A stretch of 64,000 nt of DNA from Spirosoma fluviale (GCA_945901025.1 CAMDJW010000001.1:248001-312000); one strand, 5' to 3'; shown: positions 1 to 8,163, numbered from the stretch's first letter. Numbers and translations: made by a program. The notes: generated from the letters alone by a model not told the origin.

Positions 1-1625
1 TGTGTTTCAGCCGGTATGCCATTCACAGAAATATTAGTTGTTTCAAATTTATCCTGTTGAATAGACTGTAAACCTGTGACATTTAAATTGTGTACATCAT
101 TAAACTTCCTTGAATAGTTCAAGACATTTTCTAATGTATAATTAAAAGAGAAAGACTCATTAACCGATCCAACCGCATTACCACCACGGCCATTATTTGT
201 AAATGCTCCTATAAATCTACCTGCACGTCCAATCGTAAAATCAGGACCAAAATTTAATTTATAAGTAAGTCCTTTCGCTAAATTAACTTCGGCATATAGA
301 CTATTAAAAATACGATAACGTCTGTTTTCATCTATGTTAGCTCCTGGAACAATTTCGGAGAATGGATTCGTTCTCAATCCATCATTGGTCGGCAAGAAAA
401 CTAAATTACCATTGGCATCATAAGGCTCTCCTAATGGATTTTCTTGCATCGCCCCGCCTAAAATATTTAAGTTTTCACCATTTCTAAATGAATTAACGAC
501 TAAAGTAGATAAACCTATTTTGACGTTTTTATTAATTCTATGGTCTAAATTTACTCTAAAGGTATAACGACTAAAATCCTGCATTTTAACTACCCCAATA
601 TCATTAAAGAAGTTACCAGAAATATTAAATTGAGTATTTTCGGTTCCACCAGATACACCTACCTGATGACTTTGAATAGCTCCAGCACGTAACATGCCAT
701 TTACATAATCAGTCGATCTGCCCGAAGCTATACTAGCCAACTCACGAGGTTCAAAAATCTTAGCATCATCTGTAGCATTCGCTGCGCCTAAAGAATATTG
801 ACCCACAGCCCTTCTTGATTCACGTTTATATTCAGCATATTCAGCGCCATTCATTACTCCGATCGTGCCTAATTGTTGGTTTAAACCATAATAAGAATCT
901 ACTGAAACAATCGTTTTACCAGCTTTACCTCGTTTTGTTGAAATCAAAACAACTCCATTGGCTCCTCTAGAACCATAAATAGCGGTAGATGAAGCATCTT
1001 TCAAAACCTCCATAGAGGTAATGTCGGATGGATTTATATCATCAATTCCACCGGCTAACGGAATACCATCGACTACATACAAAGGATCATTCGTCGCATT
1101 AAATGAACGTCTACCTCTAATTCGAATCTGAGGGCCAGAACCAGGTTTTGATCCCGGCTGAACCACGTCAACCCCTGCCGCACGACCTTGTAAGGCTTGT
1201 CGAGCATTCGTTACAGGCAATTCGCTAATTTCCTTTGACGAAACCGAAGAAATAGCTCCAGTCATTTGACTCTTTTTCTGAGTACCATAACCTACAACAA
1301 CCACTTCAGACAAACTAGTGTTGTCAGCAAGCAATTTAACATCAATTTGAGTCTTATTACCCACCGAAATATCTTGAGTAATGTAACCCACTGAACTAAA
1401 TTGTAAAACCGCTGATGAAGCAGCAGAAATTTTAAAATTTCCATTGACATCAGTTGACGTTCCAATAGTAGAGCCTTTGACTAAAACAGATACCCCAGGA
1501 ACACCTGAGCCATCATCAGAAGCTGTTACGCGCCCTGTGACCGCACGATCCTGAGCAAACGCCTGTACTCCTAAAAACATGAAAATCATGCTTAAAAGTA
1601 CTTTTGAAAGTAATTTTTTTCTCAT
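1..1625 (-). CDS. SusC/RagA-family TonB-linked outer membrane transporter, 5' part only
   Basis: The gene reads leftward and runs off the left edge, so only the N-terminal 541 codons of a protein usually near 1000 residues are present. It starts with ATG and a signal peptide (MRKKLLSKVLL..., cleavage near AFAQ, residue 25). A carboxypeptidase-like regulatory domain follows (VTGRV, VPGVSVLVKG, SVGY). Near residue 110 is the SusC signature SEVVVVGYGTQKK, then the plug domain with RGRRSFNATNDPLYVVDGIP and SRGANGVVLISTKRG. The rest is the start of the beta-barrel. Proteins of this family import glycans or peptides across the outer membrane using TonB energy, with a SusD lipoprotein partner, which would lie to the left of the window. 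Family is certain; substrate is unknown. Confidence 0.95.
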   Translation of the reverse strand, partial: MRKKLLSKVLLSMIFMFLGVQAFAQDRAVTGRVTASDDGSGVPGVSVLVKGSTIGTSTDVNGNFKISAASSAVLQFSSVGYITQDISVGNKTQIDVKLLADNTSLSEVVVVGYGTQKKSQMTGAISSVSSKEISELPVTNARQALQGRAAGVDVVQPGSKPGSGPQIRIRGRRSFNATNDPLYVVDGIPLAGGIDDINPSDITSMEVLKDASSTAIYGSRGANGVVLISTKRGKAGKTIVSVDSYYGLNQQLGTIGVMNGAEYAEYKRESRRAVGQYSLGAANATDDAKIFEPRELASIASGRSTDYVNGMLRAGAIQSHQVGVSGGTENTQFNISGNFFNDIGVVKMQDFSRYTFRVNLDHRINKNVKIGLSTLVVNSFRNGENLNILGGAMQENPLGEPYDANGNLVFLPTNDGLRTNPFSEIVPGANIDENRRYRIFNSLYAEVNLAKGLTYKLNFGPDFTIGRAGRFIGAFTNNGRGGNAVGSVNESFSFNYTLENVLNYSRKFNDVHNLNVTGLQSIQQDKFETTNISVNGIPAET

Positions 1626-1912
1626 AAAATGATTTTGTTTAGTGAATAATTTGCAAAGTTTGGTTAATCTTAATCCACAATGCTTTGCTTTCATCACGGC
1701 TTAATAGGTTCTCTAATTTATTCAAATCGCTAGTAGAACCTATTCCTGGCGATATTGTTTTAATTGGATTAAATATAATTCTCTTTAGAAAATTTCGATA
1801 AACCCCAAAATGACTTATTTTTCTAAAGGACATAATAACCGTAAACGTTTAATATACCCTCTAAAGCAGTACAGAACCCTGATATACTCAAAGAATTATA
1901 AAATTAATTCTA
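1626..1912. other. Intergenic leader between sigma factor and SusC gene
   Basis: This 287-base stretch holds the long upstream region of the SusC gene. The only clear element is a LacI-like half-perfect palindrome at 1841-1852. A 64-codon open frame (1639-1833, minus) lies here but has no recognisable domain and no convincing start context, so I treat it as chance. No Bacteroidota -7 box (TAnnTTTG) was found close to the SusC start. Confidence 0.5.
1838..1852. promoter_or_regulatory. LacI-type operator, single copy upstream of SusC gene
   Basis: The sequence ACCGTAAACGTTTAA contains GTAAACGTTTA(A), eleven of twelve positions of the perfect palindrome GTAAACGTTTAC found again at 2607-2618. 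A central AACGTT core is typical of LacI-family operators. It lies about 210 bases upstream of the SusC start codon. No LacI-family gene is in the window, so the regulator is inferred only. Confidence 0.55.
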
Positions 1913-2482
1913 TTAAACAGAAAATGTTTTATTTATCAAGCCCTCTTTCATGACGCGAAGCGCTCCAAAAATTAAATTATATACAGACTGCGCATTAATA
2001 TTCATTTGTTCACTAATCTGGTCAGTATCCAAATTTTTATAAAACTTCAATTGAATAGCCTCTCGTTGGCGTTTACTTAATAAGTGTAAACTATTTGCTA
2101 CTTTAATATTCATCTCTAGCTGAGCTTCATTTAATATTAAAACAGATTCTTGAGATGGCAAATCTTCCACAAAATCCCTTGTATAATTAACATGATGATT
2201 AAATGATTTTAAGTTACCATCCATATGACGAATCAATTTCCGTTTAATCGATGCCATTAAATAAAATTTAACACTGGTCGTGGAACCAAGATTGGAATGA
2301 TTTTTCCATAACTCAACAAATAAATCATGAAGGCAATCTTTGATCAAATCTTTATCACTAGTAATTCCTACCGAATAAGAATAAAGTGGATTAATAAACA
2401 TTTGATATAATTTTGAAAATGCTTCGTGACTACCTCCCCGAAGCTCGTCCCATAATTCAATCTCATTGATACTATTTTTCAT
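1913..2482 (-). CDS. ECF-type RNA polymerase sigma factor
   Basis: A 189-residue sigma-70 family factor of the extracytoplasmic-function type. Region 2 is visible as YQMFINPLYSYSVGI and DCLHDLFVELWKN (about residues 30-65), and region 4 as LSKRQREAIQLKFYKNLD followed by a helix-turn-helix (QISEQMNINAQSVYNLIFGAL) near the C-terminus. I choose the ATG at 2482; a TTG twelve bases upstream is possible but weaker. In Bacteroidota such factors usually sit with a FecR anti-sigma gene and control SusC/SusD loci. Here no FecR is adjacent, although a SusC gene follows on the same strand. Both flanks carry LacI-type palindromes, so its transcription or that of its neighbours may be repressor-controlled. 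Confidence 0.92.
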   Translation of the reverse strand: MKNSINEIELWDELRGGSHEAFSKLYQMFINPLYSYSVGITSDKDLIKDCLHDLFVELWKNHSNLGSTTSVKFYLMASIKRKLIRHMDGNLKSFNHHVNYTRDFVEDLPSQESVLILNEAQLEMNIKVANSLHLLSKRQREAIQLKFYKNLDTDQISEQMNINAQSVYNLIFGALRVMKEGLINKTFSV

Positions 2483-2503
2483 CTTTATTCTCAAATTGTA
2501 CTA

Positions 2504-2526
2504 ATCAAATATTAAATATATTTGAT
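2504..2526. promoter_or_regulatory. Perfect inverted repeat just upstream of the sigma gene
   Basis: ATCAAATAT (2504-2512), a five-base spacer, then ATATTTGAT (2518-2526). The 9-bp arms match perfectly and end 22 bases before the sigma factor ATG. It could be a protein-binding site or a leader hairpin. The AT-rich setting makes chance possible. Confidence 0.4.
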
Positions 2527-2591
2527 ATCATTTATGCTCTTTAATATACACCATAGTATTATTATAAATCAAAGAAATTCTATAATTTTTT

Positions 2592-2618
2592 ACCGTAAAC
2601 GTTACCGTAAACGTTTAC
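2592..2618. promoter_or_regulatory. Tandem LacI-type operators between sigma gene and permease
   Basis: ACCGTAAACGTT occurs twice head to tail (2592-2603 and 2604-2615), a 12-bp period. The second copy extends into a perfect 12-bp palindrome, GTAAACGTTTAC (2607-2618); the first is its imperfect version. The site is in the divergent promoter region of the sigma factor and the amino-acid permease, about 115 bases from the permease start. With the copy at 1841 this makes three related sites within 780 bases. AACGTT cores are characteristic of LacI-family operators. Confidence 0.65.
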
Positions 2619-2733
2619 ATTTTTTTATTCGCAATATTCCAACCATATTTAAGTAATAAAATCACCAAATTAATTTTTTATTAAGTTTAGTATTTATTGT
2701 ACTAATAAGATAAAATATAAAATTCATCCCTTT

Positions 2734-4128
2734 ATGAAAAAATTAAATACCTTAGATGCGACCATGTTAGTCATGGGATCCATGATAGGTTCAGGCATAT
2801 TTTTAGTGAGTGCGGAAGTTGGCCGCCAACTCACCTCTCCCATCGCTTGGATTATGACATGGGTTCTTACCAGTTTTGTGACCATCACTGGAGCATATGC
2901 CTACGGAAAATTGTCAACCGTATTTCCAAAAACAGGTGGTCAATATATTTACTTAAAGGAATCATATAATCCAATGATCGGTTTTCTGTTCGGCTGGACC
3001 ACTTTTTTAGTCATTCAAACGGGAACTATTGCCGCCGTTGCCGTTGCATTCGCTAAGTATACTGGTATTTTATTACCTGAATTAATCAATGACGTTCCAT
3101 TAGTTGGGAATTATATTACAAGCCAACAAATTTTAGCGGCCTTTTTAATTGCCACCTTAACCTTTGTGAATCTTAGAGGAATATCTTTTGCATCTTTAGT
3201 TCAAAATGTTTTTACCATTACTAAAATTGGCGCCATCATTATCCTAATTATTATAGGAGTTTATGTAGGTGTTTCAAATGGATGGGTGCATTTCGATCAT
3301 TTTTTCAAAGAGACCCAAACCTATAACGCAACGACAAACACATTTGAAAATATCAGTATTTGGCAATTTGGCAGCTTATTTGGCGTAGCCATGATTGGCC
3401 CCTTATTCTCCTCTTCTGCTTGGAACAATGTAACTTTTGCCAGTGCAGATTTCGAAGACCCTAAAAAAACAATTGCCAAAGGTTTAGTCTATGGAGCCGC
3501 CCTTGTTTGTTTATTATACATCTTAACCAATATTGCCTATTTAGGCATACTGCCTTTGGAAGGTGATCCCAATGGCGCTAGTCCTTATGAAAGAGGTATT
3601 ATGTTTGCAAGCCAGGACCGACTAGGATCCGCTGCTTTGCAAGCCGTATTAGGAACAATAGGCGCGACTGTCATGGCCATATTAATTATGATTTCCACCT
3701 TTGGATGTAATAATGGAATCATTTTAGCTGGGGGTCGTTTATTCCAAGCGATGGCAAACGATCGTTTGTTTTTCCAAAAAGCAGCGGAAACAAATAAAAA
3801 TGGTGTACCTGCCAACTCACTATTCATTCAAGGAATATGGGCAATCGCATTATGCTTTTCAGGATCTTATGGAACGCTATTAGACTTTACGGTATTTGCG
3901 ATTTTGATCTTTTACTTCTTAACCGTCGCATCCGTATTTAAAACCAAAATCATGGGGGCACAATTACCTATGAGCCAAAAAATCATCTTTTCGATTTATT
4001 TAATTTGCTTACTATTTTTAGCCGGAAATTTACTTTGGGTAAAAACAATATCGTCCACAATAGGCTTAGTTATCGTCCTAGTAGGGATACCATTTTATTA
4101 CGTCATGAAGAAAAATCAAAGAATATGA
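2734..4128 (+). CDS. APC-superfamily amino-acid permease
   Basis: A 464-residue inner-membrane protein with about twelve hydrophobic segments. The conserved first-helix substrate motif GSMIGSGIF (residues 15-23) places it in the amino acid-polyamine-organocation superfamily. Length matches bacterial antiporter or symporter members. Substrate cannot be deduced; similarity in layout to serine/threonine-type exchangers is only an impression. It is transcribed away from the sigma factor, with the tandem LacI-type operators in its upstream region. Its 3' end overlaps the convergent esterase gene by 13 bases. Confidence 0.9.
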   Translation: MKKLNTLDATMLVMGSMIGSGIFLVSAEVGRQLTSPIAWIMTWVLTSFVTITGAYAYGKLSTVFPKTGGQYIYLKESYNPMIGFLFGWTTFLVIQTGTIAAVAVAFAKYTGILLPELINDVPLVGNYITSQQILAAFLIATLTFVNLRGISFASLVQNVFTITKIGAIIILIIIGVYVGVSNGWVHFDHFFKETQTYNATTNTFENISIWQFGSLFGVAMIGPLFSSSAWNNVTFASADFEDPKKTIAKGLVYGAALVCLLYILTNIAYLGILPLEGDPNGASPYERGIMFASQDRLGSAALQAVLGTIGATVMAILIMISTFGCNNGIILAGGRLFQAMANDRLFFQKAAETNKNGVPANSLFIQGIWAIALCFSGSYGTLLDFTVFAILIFYFLTVASVFKTKIMGAQLPMSQKIIFSIYLICLLFLAGNLLWVKTISSTIGLVIVLVGIPFYYVMKKNQRI

Positions 4129-5030
4129 TTGGTCTTTAACCATTCAGCTAAACGATCGAACCACAATTCTTTTGAGGTTTTATTGTTTAAACCAAATCCA
4201 TGACCTCCTTTGGCATACACATGTAAATCAGCTGCGACATTATTTTCGGTAAGCTTTTCAACATATAACAAGGAGTTTTTAATGGGCACCGCTTTGTCAT
4301 CAGCCGCATGTACCATAAAAGCTTTAGGTGTGTAATCCGTAATTTGCTCTTCGTTGGAGAACAAATGAATCAATTCCTCTGAAGGCTTTTTACCAAGCAA
4401 GTTAGTGGAAGAACCAGAATGACCAAATGGCCTAAAACTTATCACAGGATATAATAATATTTGAAAATCGGGTCTAAGGTTAATGCCATCATCCACACCA
4501 GTATAATCTTTTTCAAAATGAGTGGCCGCAGTGGCCGCCAAATGTCCTCCTGCAGAAAACCCCATAATACCTATTTTACCTACATCGATACCCCATTTAT
4601 TCGCATATTTTCTAACCAATCTGATGGCTTGTTGGGCATCTTGCAAAGGAGCAATTTTACGATCTACTTGCCGAGTAGAATCAGGTATGCGGTAATACAA
4701 CACAAGCGCATGAATCCCCAATTCATTAAATTTCTTTGCGATATCAGTTCCTTCGTGGGAAGAAGCTAATATTTTATACCCCCCACCTGGACAAACAACG
4801 ACACAAGGCTTTTGAGATTTACCTCCTTTGGCTTCAAAAAACTCATAGGTAGGAATACTTACATTAGAAATACGGTTAATACCACCCGTAACTTCGCTCT
4901 TTTGAAGATTGGGTCCATCTATATAATTCGGGATCGTTCCAGGGTAAAGAGCCTGAACACCTTGCGCATTTAGTTGATTCATAGCAATGATAAAAATAGA
5001 AAAACAAAGAAAATAGATGACACGTTTCAT
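4116..5030 (-). CDS. Secreted alpha/beta hydrolase, esterase-like
   Basis: A 304-residue protein with an N-terminal signal peptide (MKRVIYFLCFSIFIIAM..., cut near NAQ). The fold is alpha/beta hydrolase of the carbohydrate-esterase or xylan-acetyl-esterase-like group. An oxyanion motif CPGGGY lies at 80-85, the nucleophile elbow GFSAGG at 157-162 (Ser159), the acid near Asp244/245 (HAADDKAVP), and His277 in GGHGFG. The triad looks complete, so it is probably active. It is likely periplasmic and may deacylate carbohydrates. Two bases separate its start from the end of the EamA gene, suggesting co-transcription. The exact substrate is unknown. Confidence 0.85.
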   Translation of the reverse strand: MKRVIYFLCFSIFIIAMNQLNAQGVQALYPGTIPNYIDGPNLQKSEVTGGINRISNVSIPTYEFFEAKGGKSQKPCVVVCPGGGYKILASSHEGTDIAKKFNELGIHALVLYYRIPDSTRQVDRKIAPLQDAQQAIRLVRKYANKWGIDVGKIGIMGFSAGGHLAATAATHFEKDYTGVDDGINLRPDFQILLYPVISFRPFGHSGSSTNLLGKKPSEELIHLFSNEEQITDYTPKAFMVHAADDKAVPIKNSLLYVEKLTENNVAADLHVYAKGGHGFGLNNKTSKELWFDRLAEWLKTNHIL

Positions 5031-5031
5031 A

Positions 5032-5946
5032 TTATGATGGTTTAGATTTATCAGTCGTGATTAAAACAACTGCCAATAGTATAAAAAAACTAGCTAAAAT
5101 TAAAATTTTATGTAACTCTTCCTGTAAAATTAAATTACCTAATATTAACGCAATTAATGGATTTACATAGGTATAGGTCGCCACCAAAGTGGCATCTAAT
5201 TCTTTAGAAAGGTAGCCAAAAAGGGAATAACCCAGCATGGAACCGATTAATCCAAGGTATAAGAATACATAAAAAGCTTTTAAGGGAATGTCGGCTAAAA
5301 CAATGTGTTGATAATCTCCTTTCAATGTGCTGATGAAAAAAACAATCAAACCGCCGGTGAGCATTTGAATCGAACATACTTGTGTAAAATGATATGAATT
5401 AGCCTGAGTAAACTGAATTCGGAAAACGCCTATATTCCAACCAATCACTGCCACCGACAAGTAAAAAATACCTTTAAAGAACTCCATTTCCATTCCAGGG
5501 ATGGCTAATTTTTTTTGACTGACCGTAATACCAATCCCAATCAAACCCAATAAAGTCCCCAATAATTTACGCTTAGTCGGTTTTCTACCACTTAACCAAA
5601 AGAAAAAAACTAATAATAGAGGGCCTAAAGCCATAAATACCGATGAAAATCCAGAAGGTATAATAGAACCTGCCATCGCCATAAAACCATTCCCTAAACA
5701 AATTAATAAGATACCCGCTTGTAAATGAATGGACAAATGTTTCCAGGGCATCTTAACCCAATGTCGGCCTAGCAGAGACCAAATAAATAACAAGGATCCC
5801 GCAAATAGATTTCGAGAAAACGTAATGACTAATGGAGGAAAATAAGCCAATAAAATACGAACGCTTAAAAAGGTGGAACCCCAGATTAAATATAATAATC
5901 CCAATGAGATTAAAGCAGCCGCTGGAATTTTTATTTTGGGGCTCAT
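5032..5946 (-). CDS. EamA/DMT-family transporter
   Basis: A 304-residue polytopic membrane protein with about ten helices formed by two EamA repeats. The first has the typical opening LLYLIWGSTFLSVRILL and the second starts near residue 155 (YLSVAVIGWNIGVFRIQF). Proteins of the drug/metabolite transporter superfamily commonly export amino acids or other small metabolites; the substrate here is not predictable. It ends one base before the start of the hydrolase reading frame region and begins one base after the trmD stop, so it appears to extend the rpsP-rimM-trmD transcription unit. Confidence 0.88.
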   Translation of the reverse strand: MSPKIKIPAAALISLGLLYLIWGSTFLSVRILLAYFPPLVITFSRNLFAGSLLFIWSLLGRHWVKMPWKHLSIHLQAGILLICLGNGFMAMAGSIIPSGFSSVFMALGPLLLVFFFWLSGRKPTKRKLLGTLLGLIGIGITVSQKKLAIPGMEMEFFKGIFYLSVAVIGWNIGVFRIQFTQANSYHFTQVCSIQMLTGGLIVFFISTLKGDYQHIVLADIPLKAFYVFLYLGLIGSMLGYSLFGYLSKELDATLVATYTYVNPLIALILGNLILQEELHKILILASFFILLAVVLITTDKSKPS

Positions 5947-5947
5947 A

Positions 5948-6625
5948 TTAGGACAGTAAATCAGGACGACGCTTTTGGGTTCTTAAGACTGATTGCTCAT
6001 GTCGCCAAGCATCTATATTTCGGTCATGTCCAGAAAGCAAAACCTCAGGTACGCTTTGCCCATTAAATTCTGAAGGTCGTGTATAAACAGGCGGGGCCAG
6101 TAAGCCATCTTGAAATGAATCGGTTAAAGCAGAACTTTCATCCCCCAGCGCACCGGGCAACAATCGTATTATAGCATCAGCGGAAACGGCAGCAGCTAAT
6201 TCTCCACCCGAAAGTACATAATCGCCAATGGAAACCTCCCGAGTAACATACTTATCTCGCACACGTTCATCAATCCCTTTATAATGCCCACAAATGAAAA
6301 TCATATTCGTGTTTAGGCTCAACTGATTAGCTAATCCTTGTTTTAAGAGTTGGCCGTCAGGCGTAAAAAAAATAACTTCATCATAAGTCCGTTCGCTTAA
6401 TAATTGGTCTAGGCAACGTGATAAGGGCTCAATAGCCATGACCATCCCTGTTCCCCCACCAAAAGGGTAATCATCTACTTGCCGATGTTTTTTTAAGGAA
6501 AAATCATGCAAATCGTGAAAGACAATATCAACAAGTCCAGCATCAGAAGCACGTTTGCATATAGAATGCTCGAAAAAACTATGCATCAATACCGGAATAA
6601 CTGAAATTATATCAATTCGCATCAT
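5948..6625 (-). CDS. trmD: tRNA (guanine37-N1)-methyltransferase TrmD
   Basis: A 225-residue SPOUT methyltransferase that adds the N1 methyl group to G37 of tRNAs with a G at position 36, using S-adenosylmethionine. The signatures are all present: [11 protein letters not shown], the knot segments [12 protein letters not shown] and [13 protein letters not shown], the linker [16 protein letters not shown], and the C-terminal [14 protein letters not shown]. Length is normal. It overlaps the end of rimM by 14 bases. The order rpsP-rimM-trmD is the classic ribosome and tRNA maturation operon, here without rplS at the end. Confidence 0.97.
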   Translation of the reverse strand: MMRIDIISVIPVLMHSFFEHSICKRASDAGLVDIVFHDLHDFSLKKHRQVDDYPFGGGTGMVMAIEPLSRCLDQLLSERTYDEVIFFTPDGQLLKQGLANQLSLNTNMIFICGHYKGIDERVRDKYVTREVSIGDYVLSGGELAAAVSADAIIRLLPGALGDESSALTDSFQDGLLAPPVYTRPSEFNGQSVPEVLLSGHDRNIDAWRHEQSVLRTQKRRPDLLS

Positions 6626-7148
6626 CTTCTAAATAAACCTCCAAAAGGCCATCTGGTAATTCAGTAAAAACAATTTTTTCTTTCTTATCTACTTTGGGAA
6701 CAATTTCATCGATCAAAGGAATTAAAACTTCCTTGGACTTATAAATCATAATAATCACATCCTGAGCACCTGTTGAATAAACCTCTTTTACATACCCCAA
6801 TGAACCTAAATTACGATCTTGTACCTGATAATCAATAATCTCATGGTAATAAAATTGGTCATCCTTTAATTTGGGCAAAAAGCTAATGGGCAAAAACAAC
6901 TTCAATCCGACCAACTCCTTGGCTAAATCTAGACTGTTGATGCCTTCTAAAGTCATTAAATTAACCGAATCTCTAATTTGAAGTTCATCAATAAAATAAG
7001 GAACTAATTCGTTGCCTTTTTGAACAAATACAGATTCCAATCCCTCATATTCATAGGGATCATCCACATCCATAAATACATGAAACGCTCCTTTTAATCC
7101 ATGAGGCTTAGCTAAAGCACCCAACTCAAAATATTCTGTTTTTGCCAT
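6612..7148 (-). CDS. rimM: 16S rRNA processing protein RimM
   Basis: A 178-residue 30S maturation factor. The N-terminal RimM domain begins [18 protein letters not shown], and a PRC-barrel domain follows from about residue 95 ([34 protein letters not shown]). RimM binds ribosomal protein S19 and helps fold the 30S head. It is placed between rpsP and trmD as expected, but an apparent terminator hairpin separates it from rpsP, so its level may be set by read-through. Confidence 0.96.
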   Translation of the reverse strand: MAKTEYFELGALAKPHGLKGAFHVFMDVDDPYEYEGLESVFVQKGNELVPYFIDELQIRDSVNLMTLEGINSLDLAKELVGLKLFLPISFLPKLKDDQFYYHEIIDYQVQDRNLGSLGYVKEVYSTGAQDVIIMIYKSKEVLIPLIDEIVPKVDKKEKIVFTELPDGLLEVYLEDDAN

Positions 7149-7153
7149 AGGTA

Positions 7154-7196
7154 CAAAAAAAAATCATACAAATCTGAAAACAAATTTGTATGATTT
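7154..7196 (-). terminator. Terminator/attenuator between rpsP and rimM
   Basis: On the minus strand a perfect 13-bp stem (arms 7184-7196 and 7161-7173, ten-base loop) is followed directly by a run of T (7160-7154). It lies 16 bases after the rpsP stop and a few bases before the rimM start. The stem is AT-rich, so termination may be partial, giving more S16 than RimM/TrmD. Confidence 0.7.
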
Positions 7197-7212
7197 AATC
7201 AAATTTTTAAAA

Positions 7213-8073
7213 TTATTCTGCTGCTGGCTTTTCAGTAGCTGCTTCTTCCGCTGCTGGAGCTTCTGCCGCTGCTTCTTCTGCTACAACTTCTTCAACCGCA
7301 ACTTCAGCTACTGGCTCTTCTGCTACAACTTCTTCAACCACAACTTCTGCCACTGGCTCTTCTGCTACTGCTTCTTCAACCGCAACTTCAGCTGCTGGAG
7401 CTTCTGCTACAACTTCTTCAACCGCACCTTCAGCTACTGGCTCTTCTGCTACAACTTCTTCAACCGCAACTTCTGCCGCTGGAGTTTCTGCTACCGCTTC
7501 TTCAACGGCAACTTCTGCTACTACATCAGATGGCGATTCATTAGCTACTTCTACCTCATCTTCATCAGACTCATTAATCGCATCTACTACGCTAGCAACA
7601 ATTGCATCATCAGCAGCTTTGTTTTTAGCAGCAATATTTACTGCACGATTGGCAGAAACTTTAGACTCAGCTTCTAAACGAGACGCCTTAGATTTAGCTT
7701 TAGATTGCTGAATCGTACTAGCTTTCGTTTGAATTTTGATTTCTTTTTCAGCTTTCCATGCTTCAAATTTAGCATCAGCTTGCTCCTGGGTTAACGCACC
7801 CTTAATGACTCCAACCTGCAAATGCTTTGCATATAATATCCCTTTGTAAGATAAAATAGCCTTAGCAGTATCTGTTGGCTGAGCACCATCCATCACCCAC
7901 TTAATCGCTTGTTTTTCATTCAAAACAACAGTTGCTGGGTTTGTATTAGGATTGTAAGTTCCTAATTTCTCTATAAAACGTCCGTCACGGGGTGCACGAG
8001 CATCCGAAACAACTACGTCAAACATGGCTAACTTCTTGCGTCCACGACGCGACAATCTAATTTTAACAGCCAT
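7213..8073 (-). CDS. rpsP: 30S ribosomal protein S16 with long C-terminal repeat tail
   Basis: Residues 1 to about 85 are ordinary S16 (MAVKIRLSRRGRKK, DGRFIEKLGTYNP, WVMDGAQPTDT), which binds 16S rRNA in the 30S body. Family members are usually 80-180 residues; this one is 286. Residues 95-160 are a charged, probably helical linker rich in Lys and Ala. Residues 186-269 hold six copies of a 14-residue unit close to AEVAVEEVVAEEPV, followed by an Ala/Glu end. The tail is strongly acidic, unlike the basic core. Extended S16 proteins do occur in Bacteroidota, but the repeat array is striking. It leads the rpsP-rimM-trmD cluster and has a strong promoter and a structured leader. Confidence 0.96.
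   Translation of the reverse strand: MAVKIRLSRRGRKKLAMFDVVVSDARAPRDGRFIEKLGTYNPNTNPATVVLNEKQAIKWVMDGAQPTDTAKAILSYKGILYAKHLQVGVIKGALTQEQADAKFEAWKAEKEIKIQTKASTIQQSKAKSKASRLEAESKVSANRAVNIAAKNKAADDAIVASVVDAINESDEDEVEVANESPSDVVAEVAVEEAVAETPAAEVAVEEVVAEEPVAEGAVEEVVAEAPAAEVAVEEAVAEEPVAEVVVEEVVAEEPVAEVAVEEVVAEEAAAEAPAAEEAATEKPAAE
7267..7518 (-). repeat. Six tandem 42-bp repeats inside rpsP
   Basis: Six in-frame 42-base units encode the 14-residue S16 tail repeats. Units differ at a few positions (for example VEEAVAETPA versus VEEVVAEEPV), but long identical blocks remain, so unequal recombination or slippage could change copy number without a frameshift. Confidence 0.9.
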
Positions 8074-8088
8074 TATACATGGGTTTAT

Positions 8089-8105
8089 GAAGGATCTCGT
8101 CCTTC
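8089..8105 (-). promoter_or_regulatory. Hairpin in the rpsP leader
   Basis: GAAGGA (8089-8094) and TCCTTC (8100-8105) form a 6-bp stem with a five-base loop in the short leader of rpsP. On both sides lies the direct repeat gggtttat (8081-8088 and 8106-8113). A five-codon frame starting at 8080 (minus) overlaps the rpsP start codon. This may be a translational control element; it has no run of T to act as a terminator. Confidence 0.45.
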
Positions 8106-8124
8106 GGGTTTATAAAAATGTCTG

Positions 8125-8156
8125 CAAAATTAATGATTAATGAGCTAAAATACAAA
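8125..8156 (-). promoter_or_regulatory. Bacteroidota-type promoter of rpsP
   Basis: On the minus strand TTTG (8156-8153), a 20-base spacer, then TAATTTTG (8132-8125) match the -33/-7 consensus TTTG-N19-21-TAnnTTTG of Bacteroidota housekeeping promoters. The expected start near 8119 gives a leader of about 45 bases before the rpsP ATG. Confidence 0.7.
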
Positions 8157-8163
8157 TAGAAAA

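Noticed and set aside
1639-1833. 64-codon open frame in the SusC leader
   Set aside because: No recognisable domain or start context; it lies in a regulatory leader with an operator at its upstream edge. Probably chance.
7267-7518. Possible CRISPR or intergenic repeat array
   Set aside because: The repeats are contiguous, 42 bp with no spacers, and code in frame for the S16 tail.
7186-7677. 163-codon frame opposite rpsP, rich in Phe, Cys and Trp
   Set aside because: It is the reverse image of the GC-biased Ala/Glu repeats of S16; composition is an artefact of the repeat.
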